This document shows, one piece after another, positions 18,465-27,996 of a stretch of 64,000 nt of DNA. A model generated the notes under the pieces. That model saw nothing but the letters and a program-made list of their open reading frames with translations, made no database searches and was not told the origin of the DNA. A program made the translations under genes and the position numbers. How positions within the stretch are numbered: the stretch's first letter is position 1; each line of letters opens with the position of its first letter. The DNA lies in contig JAEINP010000013.1 of the NCBI GenBank assembly GCA_016342355.1, positions 1 through 64,000 on the forward strand, read 5' to 3'. Source of the stretch: Desulfatibacillum sp. GTDB taxonomy: Bacteria; Desulfobacterota; Desulfobacteria; Desulfobacterales; Desulfatibacillaceae.

Positions 18465-20234
18465 TCAGGGATTGAGGTGCAGGGTGAAAACAGAGCCCTT
18501 GCCGATTTGGCTTTCCACGGAAACATGGCCTCCATGGGCCGCCATGATGTGTTTGACAATGGCAAGCCCCAGCCCTGTTCCCCCCAGGCTGCGGCTTCGG
18601 GCCTTGTCGACTCTATAAAAACGTTCGAACAGGCGGGGAAGGTGGTCCTGGTCGATGCCGGAACCATCGTCCTCCACCATAATCACCACTTCCTGGTCCC
18701 GGGCTTTGGCCCTGATCCGCACACAGCCGTGTTCCTCGCTGTATTTGATGGCGTTATCCAGGAGGTTGGCGATAGCCTGTTCCAGCATAGTGGGTTCAAA
18801 GGTGGCGGTCAGGTCCTCGGCGCAATCCATTTCAATGGTGATGTTGCTTGTAACCGCCTTTGTTTCACACAATTGGATAGCAGTTTCCAGGGCCTCCTTG
18901 ACGCTGGCCTTTTCCAGGGAAAGCTCCTGCCCTCCCGCCTGTTCGATACGGGAGAGTTCCAGGAGATCCTCCACAATGGCTTTCAATCTGTCTGTGTGTC
19001 GGGATATGATTTCCAAAAAACGGATGGCGTTTTCCTTGTCGTCCAGGGCGCCGTCCAAAAGGGTTTCCACAAAGCCTTTGATGGCCGTGATGGGGGTTTT
19101 GATTTCATGGGACACGTTGGCGACAAAGTCCTTGCGCATGTTTTCCAGTTTGGCCACCTGGGTCATGTCATTGAGGACCACCAGGGCGCCCATGCGTTGG
19201 GCTTGTGCGTCCCGGAGGATCATTCCCCGGACCTTGAAATAGCGTTCCTGCCTGCCAGCCATTACAAATTCTTCTTCCACGGGGCTTTCGCTTTGGAGCG
19301 CGGCGAGGACAAAATCGTGAAAACTTGTGTTTCTGACCACTTCCTGAATGGTTTTCCCCGTAGCTGACTGGGGGTCGCAACGGAGCATTTTGCCTGCGGC
19401 CTGGTTCATGCTCAGGACCCGCTGGTCCGAGTCCAGGGCCACGACTCCTTCCACCATGCTGGCCAGGATGGCCTCCATTTGGTTGCGTTGCCGGGTTATG
19501 AAATCAATGCGTCCCTTGAGGTCTTTTCCCATTTGGTTCATGGAGGCGGATAAGGATTCTATTTCTTCGGAATTTGCTTCGGGAGGGTTATAATTAAAAT
19601 CCCCCCTGGCAATGGATTCCGACCATTTTTTCAATTGTTCGATGGGCCGGGTGATGCGTCTCGCCACCAGGAGGCTGACCAGGGCGGCGATCAGGGCGAT
19701 GACCAGCACCCCCATGGCGATTTTTGTCCGAATGTCCGCCACTGCTTTATCCAGGGCGGTCACGGACACGGCTGTGCGGATGATAGTGACCACTTTTCTG
19801 TCGTTCATGATGGGCACGGCCACATACATCATTTTTTGTTCCAGGGTGCGGCTAAACCGTATGGAGGAAGTCACCTTGCCAGCCGACGCCGCCATGATTT
19901 CGGGGCGGTCCACATGGTTGTCCATCTTGGCGGGGTCTTCGTTGGAGTCCCCCACAACCTTTCCGGAGGGCATGATGACGGAAATCCGGGTCATGGTATG
20001 CCTGCCCACCTCTTTGCACAACTTGTCAATGGCTTCCCCATTCAAGGGGTTCAGGAGCCGAACAGTCTGTGGTTCGAAAAACAAGGCCCGGGCCATGAGG
20101 TCCGTTTCCATGTGGGAGAGGTAAAACCGGCTCAAGGCGTTGGAGGAATACCAGGCTACAGCCGCCACAGATATGAGGGTCACCAAAAGATACGTGGGAT
20201 AAAGCTGCATGAGCAGCCTTCTTCTTTTTGCCAT
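18465..20234 (-). CDS. phoR: Phosphate-regulon sensor histidine kinase PhoR
   Basis: A 589-residue membrane kinase: a first membrane segment (about 10-30), a periplasmic sensor of about 130 residues, a second membrane segment (about 170-190), HAMP, PAS (about 250-350), HisKA with phospho-acceptor His in VSHEIKTPITAIKGF, and HATPase with the N-box LLDNAIKYS and G-box GGTGLGLAIVKHI. The E. coli protein lacks a large periplasmic domain, so this is the longer form seen in Gram-positives and many deltaproteobacteria. It starts 4 bases after phoB and sits directly upstream of pst. Confidence 0.93.
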   Translation of the reverse strand: MAKRRRLLMQLYPTYLLVTLISVAAVAWYSSNALSRFYLSHMETDLMARALFFEPQTVRLLNPLNGEAIDKLCKEVGRHTMTRISVIMPSGKVVGDSNEDPAKMDNHVDRPEIMAASAGKVTSSIRFSRTLEQKMMYVAVPIMNDRKVVTIIRTAVSVTALDKAVADIRTKIAMGVLVIALIAALVSLLVARRITRPIEQLKKWSESIARGDFNYNPPEANSEEIESLSASMNQMGKDLKGRIDFITRQRNQMEAILASMVEGVVALDSDQRVLSMNQAAGKMLRCDPQSATGKTIQEVVRNTSFHDFVLAALQSESPVEEEFVMAGRQERYFKVRGMILRDAQAQRMGALVVLNDMTQVAKLENMRKDFVANVSHEIKTPITAIKGFVETLLDGALDDKENAIRFLEIISRHTDRLKAIVEDLLELSRIEQAGGQELSLEKASVKEALETAIQLCETKAVTSNITIEMDCAEDLTATFEPTMLEQAIANLLDNAIKYSEEHGCVRIRAKARDQEVVIMVEDDGSGIDQDHLPRLFERFYRVDKARSRSLGGTGLGLAIVKHIMAAHGGHVSVESQIGKGSVFTLHLNP

Positions 20235-20238
20235 GGTA

Positions 20239-20925
20239 TTATTCTTTCAGGCGGTAGCCTACTCCACGTACGGTTTCAATAAACTTGCCGGCTGTTCCCA
20301 ACTTCTTCCTCAGGCCCACAATCTGGACGTCCACGGAACGGTCTGTCACGGCGAAACCCTCTCCGCGAACAGCCGATACAATCTGGGACCTGGTAAAGAC
20401 CCAACCAGGCCTTTGGGCCAGGTAATGCAAAATGTCGAATTCCGACATGGTCAGTTTGACCTCTTTGCCATTGACCGCCACTTCCCGGCGTCCGGGATGG
20501 ATGGTAATGCCGTGAATTTCCCGCGCCTGGAATCCGTCATCGGGCTCGGCGGTCTGTCGGCGCATCACAGCCCGGACCCTCGCCACGATGACCCGTGGAG
20601 AAAAGGGCTTGGTGACATAATCGTCTGCGCCGATTTCCAGGCCCCGGACCACGTCGGATTCATCCCCTTTAGCCGTAAGCATGATAACCGGTATGGAGGA
20701 GGTGTTAGGGTTTGATTTCAGGGCCCTGGCCACCTCAAGCCCGTTGATCCCGGGGAGCATGAGGTCCAATAGAACCAAGTCCGGAGGACTGTTCCGGACC
20801 GCTTGCAGGGCTTTTTCGCCGGTTTCGGAGCAAATGACTTTAAACCCCTCTCTTTCCAAATTGAATTTTAGGAGTTCCAAAATGTCTTCTTCGTCGTCAA
20901 CAACCAGAATACTTGTTTTAGGCAT
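20239..20925 (-). CDS. phoB: Phosphate-regulon response regulator PhoB
   Basis: A 228-residue OmpR/PhoB-family regulator. The receiver has D10/D11, phospho-acceptor D54 and K in TKPFSP. The C-terminal winged helix has the family's LTMSEFDILHYLAQRPGWVFTR and RSVDVQIVGLRKKLG recognition region. It is the first gene of phoBR-pst-phoU and is itself preceded by a Pho-box-like array, so it is probably autoregulated. Confidence 0.94.
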   Translation of the reverse strand: MPKTSILVVDDEEDILELLKFNLEREGFKVICSETGEKALQAVRNSPPDLVLLDLMLPGINGLEVARALKSNPNTSSIPVIMLTAKGDESDVVRGLEIGADDYVTKPFSPRVIVARVRAVMRRQTAEPDDGFQAREIHGITIHPGRREVAVNGKEVKLTMSEFDILHYLAQRPGWVFTRSQIVSAVRGEGFAVTDRSVDVQIVGLRKKLGTAGKFIETVRGVGYRLKE

Positions 20926-20969
20926 GGCATCTCACCGTTTTGTAGGTTAAATAAACAGCCTCCAACTTA

Positions 20970-21019
20970 TGTAACGCCAAAGTTAGACTTTTGTTAGGGT
21001 TGGATAAGGGTTCTGTTGG
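20970..21019 (-). promoter_or_regulatory. Pho-box-like array upstream of phoB
   Basis: Hexamers at 11-bp period read on the minus strand CCAACA, CTTATC, CTAACA, CTAACT, GTTACA (plus-strand starts 21014, 21003, 20992, 20981, 20970). The CTAACA/CTAACT pair is nearly the same as the pair upstream of pstS. It ends 45 bases before the phoB start and lies in the divergent region shared with the kinase at 21215. Confidence 0.65.
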
Positions 21020-21214
21020 GAGGAAAAAACTGCCTCCTATACAATATCAGCTTTCTTGATGAAGATCAAATAATGTGGTATGTTATGCATGAATACCCAA
21101 CTTCCCTCGTGTAGGTTTTTTTTAATGGTGATCCTCCCGGAGATCATGGCCTCCACGGGTTTGAGCATGCCAATCCGGACGGCATGACAATCCCCATCAA
21201 GTGAGTGTTGGTTA

Positions 21215-24200
21215 ATGTCCTCCTTGTCCATGCCCATTGCCATTGCCGCCACCCTGACCATGGGCGCAGGTATTTTTAACGCATTGGTCTACATGAGGCA
21301 AAGCGCCCGCCGGGAATACCTTTCTTTTTCCATAGCCTGTTTCCTGATGGTTTTCTACGACATTTTCTCCATTTATCTATACAGTTCCTCACATCCGGAA
21401 CAAGCCTTTTTCTGGTTGAAAGCCCGGATGCTGGTTCTGGCCCCCACAGCGGTGGCTTTGGTCTGGTTCCTCCACGACTATACTGGTCATCCCAACAAAA
21501 AGCCCGTCTATGCCTTCACCATCTATTTTGTAAGCGCCCTCTTATTGGGACTCATCGCTCCGGGGGGGATGGTTTGGGTCAACGATGCCCCTGTCTTAAG
21601 GCTTGTCGACTTGCCATTTGGTTTTCATGTCGCCTTTTACGAACTGGTTTTAAGTCCCCTCGGCTTTCTTCGCTTTATTGTCAGGCTTGTCTTACTTGTG
21701 TATTTTTCCTGGGTGATTTTGTGGTTCCTGAAACGCACCAGCCTTCGTAAAGGGTTGGCCATGGTATGCTCCTTTACGTTTTTTTTTGTGGGGCTCGCCA
21801 ATGACACTGCGGTAAGACTTGGCCTATACGACTTCATCTATGTCATGGAATTCGCGTTTTTGGGCGTGGTCCTGTTCATGACTTACGAGCTTGCCAATGA
21901 AATCGTGGAGGCTGCCGCAATCAGGGATCAACTGGCGGAGAGCGAAAAGCGCTATCGGTTGCTGGCTGAAAATATTTCTGACAATGTCTGGACGTTAGGG
22001 CTGGATTTGAGGTTCACCTATGTGAGCCCCTCCATCATGGGGTTGTTGGGCTATACTCCCAAGGAAATAGTGGGAACCGATGTGCTGGAAATTCTCAGTC
22101 CGGATTCCAGAGATATTGTCCGCCAGGCTCTGGCGGACGCTTTGGAGGAAAAACTCCGGTTTCCTGAAAAGGAGTTGCAAAGACGATTTCGGGTCCAGTC
22201 TGTCCGCAAGGACAAGTCTTTGGTGCACGTTGAGATCCAGGCCGGGTTTCTCTATGATGAATTTCAAACCCCTTTGGGAATAGTGGGGGTTTCCAGGGAC
22301 GTGGAGGCCCAGGTCAAAGCCGAAGCCGCTCTACGGGAGAGCGAGGAAAAATACCGGAGGATGTATGAAAGCATTCAGGACGTGTATTTTGAGGCGGATC
22401 TGGATGGAATAATCCAGGAGGTAAGCCCCTCCATCAGCACTGTTACCCAATACAGCCGGGAAGACCTTATCGGAAGAAATATGCGCGGTCTATCCCTTCA
22501 CCCGGAGGAACGGGCGGACAGGCTTGCATCCATTGCCGAAACCGGCAGGATCAACGACTACGAAGTGGCGTTCAGAGACAAGGACGGTTCTGTTATCCGG
22601 ACCGCCATCACCGCCGCCTTTCTTTTGGATGAGGAGGGAAAGCCCTTAGGGACTGTCGGCACCATCAGGAATATCGAAGCCCGGAAAAAGATGGAAGAGG
22701 CTCTGAGGGAGAGCGAAACACGGTTCCGCATCCTGGCTGAAAACTCCACAGATGTCATCTGGACCATGACTCTTGGGGGCGCCTTTACTTATGTCAGCCC
22801 ATCTGTGGAGAGACTCACCGGCTTCACCGTGGACCAATTACTCAAAATGACTCTGGAAGACTATGTCACCCCGGAATCCTTAACCCAAATCCATTCTCTG
22901 ATGGCCGAGGAGCTTGCCCGGGGTCCTGTGACAAGGGTTGATCCCGTAACCATGGAAGTCCAGCAATATGCAAAAGACGGAAGCATTATTGATATAGAGG
23001 TTTCCGCCAATTGGATCTTGAATGAAATTGGCCAGCCTGTGGGCATCAGGGGGGCCACCCGGGATATCCGGGCGCGGAAAATCGCTGAAAAAGAAAAACA
23101 AAAACTGGAAGCCCAGCTTCTCCAGGCAAGGAAAATGGAGGCCATCGGTACTCTCGCTGGCGGCATCGCCCATGATTTCAATAATATACTGCATCCTGTA
23201 ATGGGCTATGCCCAAATGCTTCTGGCGGAAGACGGTCATGGGGAATCCACTCGGGAAGCCCTGGAGGAAATCATGCAGGCTGCCAAACGGGCCAAGGACT
23301 TGGTTTCTCAAATCCTTACGTTTGGACGCCGTTCCGCAGAGATCCAGACCTGTGTCAGTCTTGACGCCATTGTGCAGGAGGCCCTTGGGCTCTTGAAGGC
23401 TTCCATACCTTCCACCATAGAAATCAGGCAGGAAATCAAAAAACCCGGAGCTTCTGTTTACGGGGATTTTTCCCAGCTTCACCAAGTGGTCATGAACCTG
23501 TGCACAAATGCCTATCAAGCTATGCGCAATAAAGGAGGCGTCCTTATCATTGGCCTGGAAGAGGTGAACCTCACGCATGAGGACAAAGAAACCTCCCTGG
23601 ATCTGCCCAAGGGGGCTTATCAAAAATTGTCCGTAACAGACTCGGGTCCGGGTATAGCCCCGGCTGTCATGGAAAGGCTATATGAGCCCTATTTTACCAC
23701 CAAGGAGGTGGGAGAAGGCACGGGAATGGGTCTGGCGGTGGTCCATGCCATTGTTAAGAAACACAGGGGAGAGATTCGTGTACGCAGTTCGATTGAAGGA
23801 GGTACGACCTTTGAAGTGTATCTCCCCGCCGTGGAAGGATTTCCGGAACCCGTCAGTATCGCCATTGTGGCTGATGCGCCAGGAGGCAAGGAACGCTTGC
23901 TAATTGTAGATGACGAAGGGCAGGTCCTACGCCTGACACAAAGAATGCTGGAAAAACTGGGATATCGGATCCAGGCAGAGCAGGACAGTAATAAGGCGCT
24001 GGAATTGTTCGCCTCCGATCCCCGGGCTTTCGATCTTGTTCTCACAGACATGACCATGCCGGGTCTTACCGGGGAGGACCTGGCGAAAAGAATTCTGGAA
24101 ATCAGGCCTGATATTCCAATAATTTTATGCACCGGGTATGCGGATATTTTTTCCCAAAAACAGGCAAGGGAACTTGGATTTGCCCAATGCCTTTACAAAC

Positions 24201-24259
24201 CCCTGGACAGACAACTGCTTGCCCAGACCCTAAGAACCGTGCTGAGCCGGAAAAATTAG
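21215..24259 (+). CDS. Membrane hybrid sensor kinase: multi-TM, three PAS, HisKA, HATPase, receiver
   Basis: A 1014-residue kinase. Residues 1-235 hold about seven hydrophobic segments, like the N-terminal 7TM sensor of many PAS kinases. Three PAS/PAC units follow (about 245-370, 375-495, 500-625), each ending in a DV/NIEARK-type linker. HisKA has GTLAGGIAHDFNNIL, HATPase has GTGMGLAVVHAIVKKHRG, and a C-terminal receiver has VDDEGQ and LTDMTMPG. Phosphoryl flow probably ends in this receiver or passes to another regulator. No strong ribosome site is seen at 21215, so the start is uncertain. No partner is adjacent, and it shares its upstream region with phoB. Confidence 0.9.
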   Translation: MSSLSMPIAIAATLTMGAGIFNALVYMRQSARREYLSFSIACFLMVFYDIFSIYLYSSSHPEQAFFWLKARMLVLAPTAVALVWFLHDYTGHPNKKPVYAFTIYFVSALLLGLIAPGGMVWVNDAPVLRLVDLPFGFHVAFYELVLSPLGFLRFIVRLVLLVYFSWVILWFLKRTSLRKGLAMVCSFTFFFVGLANDTAVRLGLYDFIYVMEFAFLGVVLFMTYELANEIVEAAAIRDQLAESEKRYRLLAENISDNVWTLGLDLRFTYVSPSIMGLLGYTPKEIVGTDVLEILSPDSRDIVRQALADALEEKLRFPEKELQRRFRVQSVRKDKSLVHVEIQAGFLYDEFQTPLGIVGVSRDVEAQVKAEAALRESEEKYRRMYESIQDVYFEADLDGIIQEVSPSISTVTQYSREDLIGRNMRGLSLHPEERADRLASIAETGRINDYEVAFRDKDGSVIRTAITAAFLLDEEGKPLGTVGTIRNIEARKKMEEALRESETRFRILAENSTDVIWTMTLGGAFTYVSPSVERLTGFTVDQLLKMTLEDYVTPESLTQIHSLMAEELARGPVTRVDPVTMEVQQYAKDGSIIDIEVSANWILNEIGQPVGIRGATRDIRARKIAEKEKQKLEAQLLQARKMEAIGTLAGGIAHDFNNILHPVMGYAQMLLAEDGHGESTREALEEIMQAAKRAKDLVSQILTFGRRSAEIQTCVSLDAIVQEALGLLKASIPSTIEIRQEIKKPGASVYGDFSQLHQVVMNLCTNAYQAMRNKGGVLIIGLEEVNLTHEDKETSLDLPKGAYQKLSVTDSGPGIAPAVMERLYEPYFTTKEVGEGTGMGLAVVHAIVKKHRGEIRVRSSIEGGTTFEVYLPAVEGFPEPVSIAIVADAPGGKERLLIVDDEGQVLRLTQRMLEKLGYRIQAEQDSNKALELFASDPRAFDLVLTDMTMPGLTGEDLAKRILEIRPDIPIILCTGYADIFSQKQARELGFAQCLYKPLDRQLLAQTLRTVLSRKN

Positions 24260-24407
24260 AAACAAGCCAAAACGGTTTCTTCCCCTCAAAAAATCCCCAG
24301 AGGCTATACATTCTTTTTATCATCTGTTTTATGAGATACTATACCGGGTACAAAACATACCATTAGATGTGATAATGCTTTTTATTTCAATTTCCACCCC
24401 TGAAGTC

Positions 24408-25715
24408 TTAACCGTTCACCCGGTTCCAGAAACAGGATCCGAAGGCAGGGTCAATAAACGGAATAAATGCATCAGTCCCGGGGAAGGATTGACGAAACAT
24501 TTCCTCGGACATCCGGGCGTCCTTGGCAGGGTACAAAGCTCCCCCGGCGTGGGAAACCACCTGATCCAGGCTGGACAGCAGATTTCGGGTTTTTTCGCCC
24601 AGGTTGGGAAAATCCAGGGCCAGGGTGACTCCGGGTCTGGGGAATGAAAGGAGCCCGGGAGAGGGGATGTTTCCAAATTTTTTTAACACCGCCAAAAAGG
24701 AACCCAGCCCCGACATGGCGATCCGTTCCAGGATTTCCCGGATGCCGTCCCGGCTGGTTTCGGGCGGTATCACACATTGGTATTGGTAAAATCCTCGTTT
24801 GCCATAGAGCCTGTTCCAATTGTCAATAGAGTCCAGGGGATAAAAGAAAGGCTCGTACCGGACTGTTTTTGCGGACTTTTTGGTGGCCTGTCTGCTGTAG
24901 TACAGGGCGTTGAAAATTTTCAGGCTCAGGCTGTTCACCAGGGAAAAAGGCGGATCAATGGGCATGGGAAGGGCTTTTCGTCCATATGCGGGATAGTGCG
25001 CCGGTTTATTGATAAAATTGCCCCGGATAAAATGCCCTCTACCCAAGGAACGGCCCCGGGCCAGGCAGTCCACCCACGCCACGGTGAATTCGTATTTCTG
25101 GTCCGATTCATCAGATAATGTGAAAAACTCCCCCAGGTTTGGGAATCTAATGGTTTCCTGGCCAATCAATGGGTTTTGGCAAGGGGCAAGCTGGATTTCC
25201 GCCCATGTAATGAGCCCGGTAATCCCCAGGCCCCCGATGGTGGCCCGGAACAGGTCCGTGTTTTCCTTGGGAGAGCAAATCAGGCTTTGGCCGTTGGAGC
25301 GTTTCAGCTCAAAACAGCGCACATGACAGCCAAATGCGCCGGCCCTGTGGTGGTTTTTTCCGTGTACGTCATTGGCGATGCAGCCTCCCACGGTGACAAA
25401 CCGGGTTCCCGGAGTCACCGGTAAAAACCATCCGTGGGGTATAGCCAGACGAAGGATTTGGGAGAGCAAGACCCCGGCTTCGCATTTTAGGACGCCGGTT
25501 TTCCGGTCAAAGGCCATAAGGTGGTTCAGACCCCGGCAATCCAGCAGGACCCCGCCGGTGTTCTGGCAGGAATCCCCGTAACTGCGCCCGTTGCCATAAG
25601 GGAGAAAAGGAGGGTGCGCGTCTATATTTGTTAGGGAAAAAAAACGGTTGGGGATTATTTTTCCTTGCTGTTGGCCAAAATTCAGGCCGCCCCATGCCGG
25701 GTAATTGGTCGCCAT
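24408..25715 (-). CDS. DprE1-like FAD-dependent polyprenylphosphoryl-ribose oxidase
   Basis: A 435-residue FAD-linked oxidase. The FAD motif GNGRSYGDSCQN (41-52) and GGCIANDVHGKNHH (110-123) match mycobacterial DprE1 closely. DprE1 oxidises decaprenylphosphoryl-ribose at C2, the first half of epimerisation to arabinose. The residue equal to the drug-reactive Cys387 of M. tuberculosis DprE1 is alanine here (PGVTLALDFP). The ATG at 25715 overlaps the stop of the UbiA gene (TAATG) with AGGA upstream, so the two are translationally coupled. No DprE2-type reductase is adjacent. Confidence 0.85.
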   Translation of the reverse strand: MATNYPAWGGLNFGQQQGKIIPNRFFSLTNIDAHPPFLPYGNGRSYGDSCQNTGGVLLDCRGLNHLMAFDRKTGVLKCEAGVLLSQILRLAIPHGWFLPVTPGTRFVTVGGCIANDVHGKNHHRAGAFGCHVRCFELKRSNGQSLICSPKENTDLFRATIGGLGITGLITWAEIQLAPCQNPLIGQETIRFPNLGEFFTLSDESDQKYEFTVAWVDCLARGRSLGRGHFIRGNFINKPAHYPAYGRKALPMPIDPPFSLVNSLSLKIFNALYYSRQATKKSAKTVRYEPFFYPLDSIDNWNRLYGKRGFYQYQCVIPPETSRDGIREILERIAMSGLGSFLAVLKKFGNIPSPGLLSFPRPGVTLALDFPNLGEKTRNLLSSLDQVVSHAGGALYPAKDARMSEEMFRQSFPGTDAFIPFIDPAFGSCFWNRVNG

Positions 25716-26677
25716 TACACCCATCCTGCAGCGATAAAGATTAGCCCGATCGCACCCAGTAAAAAGAGGGAGATTTTGTCTCTCAAAGCGAAAACAATGG
25801 GGTCGTCGGACAAAAGCCCCTTTTGGGCCTTGAACCAGACTCGGCTGATCCAGAAAAGGAGCAAAGGACAACTGAACCACAACAGGGCGGGGGAGAGGTA
25901 CATGTCAGCCGCTTTCATGCTGTTGACATACAGGGCCAGGGTGATGACCGCTCCCATGCCCGAGGATATCCCCAAAGACCTTAACATCTTTTCATTTCCT
26001 GCGGAATAGCCCCGACCCTTGGTTTTGGATCGGTTTCTTTCCCGCAATTCCACCACTTCCACATATCTTTTCGCCATTGCCAGGCTGGTGAAGAAAAACA
26101 TGGAAAAGGCCAAAAGCCACATGGATATGGGAATGGCGGTGGCTGCTCCTCCCGCGATGATCCTGAGGGTGTACATAAGCGCCAGCACCAGGGTGTCTAT
26201 GAACGCCAACCGCTTGAGCCACAGGGAATAATTGAGCCCCAGGAAAAGGTAAAACCCCAGAACCCCCATGAAAGGGAGCGGGAGTCCAATGGAACAGGCC
26301 AGCGCCGCCAGAAGGAGCAAGGGGGCGGCCAGGACGCCAAACTGGTGGGGTATGGTCCCGGAAGCAAAGGGCCGGAATTTTTTGACAGGGTGAATTTTGT
26401 CGGCCTCCCGATCCAGCACATCGTTGATAAGATACAGGGCCGAGGCGCATAAACTGAAGCAAAGGAACGCCGCCAGACCGGCCAGCATATAGGAGACTGT
26501 CACATGGTGGCCTGTGAATACCGGCGTAAAAATCAGAAAATTTTTCACCCACTGGTGGGGCCGCATGGCCCGGAGCATTTCCGTGGCGGGCTTTGCAGGC
26601 TGTTTCACAGTCCGGGAGATGTTGCCGCCGATTTCGGGCGCAAGGCGGTTTTCGGTGGGCTGGCCTGCTGGATTCAT
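25715..26677 (-). CDS. UbiA-family 5-phosphoribosyl-1-polyprenylphosphate synthase
   Basis: A 320-residue polytopic membrane prenyltransferase. RPHQWVKN and the metal motif NDVLDREADKIHPVKKFRPFASG region match the mycobacterial DPPR synthase (UbiA, Rv3806c) rather than quinone-pathway UbiA. It would transfer 5-phosphoribose from PRPP to polyprenyl phosphate. The ATG at 26677 has GGAA close upstream; longer in-frame starts run toward the divergent argJ. Together with the DprE1-like gene it predicts polyprenyl-phospho-arabinose for glycan or protein arabinosylation. Confidence 0.82.
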   Translation of the reverse strand: MNPAGQPTENRLAPEIGGNISRTVKQPAKPATEMLRAMRPHQWVKNFLIFTPVFTGHHVTVSYMLAGLAAFLCFSLCASALYLINDVLDREADKIHPVKKFRPFASGTIPHQFGVLAAPLLLLAALACSIGLPLPFMGVLGFYLFLGLNYSLWLKRLAFIDTLVLALMYTLRIIAGGAATAIPISMWLLAFSMFFFTSLAMAKRYVEVVELRERNRSKTKGRGYSAGNEKMLRSLGISSGMGAVITLALYVNSMKAADMYLSPALLWFSCPLLLFWISRVWFKAQKGLLSDDPIVFALRDKISLFLLGAIGLIFIAAGWV

Positions 26678-26805
26678 GATTTCCAGTTGCATTTTATTAA
26701 AGAATCTGTTCGAGTGGATAAACTTGCCAGATAATAATGGGCATGGTAAATGATTTTGCTTTTCATTGCAATGCCTGAAGGACAATCATAATAAAGGGTA
26801 TGATC

Positions 26806-27993
26806 ATGAAGACCTTGGAAAAAGTGTCTTGCCCGGGCTTTTCCGCTTCCGGAATCGCCAGTGGGCTCAAGAAAAGGGGAGGGCCGGACCTGGGGCTGAT
26901 TTTTTGTTCGGTTCCTGCTTCCGTAGCTGGCGTGTTCACAAAGAACAGGGTCCAGGCTGCCCCGGTGCTGTTGGATAAAAAGAATATCAGTTCCGGCACA
27001 TGCCGGGCTGTGGTGGCCAATAGCGGCTGCGCCAATTGCTGCACCGGCAAGCAAGGCGTGGACGACGCCGTGGAGACCACCTGCCTTGCGGGCGGGAACC
27101 TGGGGGTTGTGCCCGAGGACGTCCTGGTGGCTTCCACCGGGGTTATTGGCCAGCCTCTGAACGTGGAAAAAATCCGTGCGGCGTTTCCTGGCTTGGTGGA
27201 TTCCCTTTCCCCGGAAGGCTTTGGGGATTTTGCCGAAGCCATCATGACTACGGACACCGTGCCCAAGATTTCAGCCATCCAGGCGGAATTCGAAGGCCAG
27301 ACCTTTAATGTGGTGGGCGTGGCCAAGGGCGCGGGCATGATCCGGCCGGACATGGCCACCATGCTGTGTTTTGTGTGTACGGACATCCAGGCCAATCCCA
27401 ATACCCTCAAGAGGGTGTTGCGGCCTGCCGTGGACGCCTCGTTCAACCGCATCACCATAGACGGGGATACCAGCACCAACGACACGGTTTTGCTTATGGC
27501 CAGCGGCATGTCCCGGGTGGCGGCCAACCGGTGCATGGATCTTTTCCAGTCGGTTGTGGACAAGGTTCTCCTGGAACTGGCCCACATGCTGGTGCGGGAC
27601 GGCGAAGGCGTGAACAAAGTGGTGACCATTGACATACAGGGCGCTGACTCGGACCAGGACGCCCGCCTGATTGCCGACACCATCGCCCATTCGCCCCTGG
27701 TCAAGACCGCTTTTTTTGGGGAAGACGCCAACTGGGGAAGGCTTCTGGCAGCAGCAGGCCGTGCGGGCGCGCCCATGGACCCTTATACCGTGGATGTTTT
27801 TTTTGACTCCGTGCAAATGGTCAAGGACGGTATGGGCCAGAACAAGGAAGTGGAGGCCCGGGCTACAGAGGTCCTTAAGAAGCCTGAATTCACGGTCCGT
27901 ATGGACCTCAAACAGGGCAAGGGGCAGGCCAGCGTACTCACCTGCGACCTTTCCTATGACTATATAAAAATCAACGCGGACTATCGGTCCTGA
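26806..27993 (+). CDS. argJ: Glutamate N-acetyltransferase / amino-acid N-acetyltransferase ArgJ
   Basis: A 395-residue ArgJ that moves acetyl groups from acetylornithine to glutamate in arginine synthesis. The self-cleavage region KGAGMIRPDMATMLCF gives the alpha/beta split at the A-T bond, and NRITIDGDTSTNDTV is the beta-chain signature. I prefer the ATG at 26806 because AAAGGG is 7 bases upstream; the ATG at 26800 is too near it. argJ is followed after 3 bases by an rluB-type gene. Confidence 0.95.
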   Translation: MKTLEKVSCPGFSASGIASGLKKRGGPDLGLIFCSVPASVAGVFTKNRVQAAPVLLDKKNISSGTCRAVVANSGCANCCTGKQGVDDAVETTCLAGGNLGVVPEDVLVASTGVIGQPLNVEKIRAAFPGLVDSLSPEGFGDFAEAIMTTDTVPKISAIQAEFEGQTFNVVGVAKGAGMIRPDMATMLCFVCTDIQANPNTLKRVLRPAVDASFNRITIDGDTSTNDTVLLMASGMSRVAANRCMDLFQSVVDKVLLELAHMLVRDGEGVNKVVTIDIQGADSDQDARLIADTIAHSPLVKTAFFGEDANWGRLLAAAGRAGAPMDPYTVDVFFDSVQMVKDGMGQNKEVEARATEVLKKPEFTVRMDLKQGKGQASVLTCDLSYDYIKINADYRS

Positions 27994-27996
27994 ACC

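Noticed and set aside
21037-21261. 74-residue minus-strand open frame between phoB and the hybrid kinase
   Set aside because: It has no ribosome site, overlaps the kinase start and has no recognisable family; it could be a gene remnant, but the sequence does not support it as a gene.
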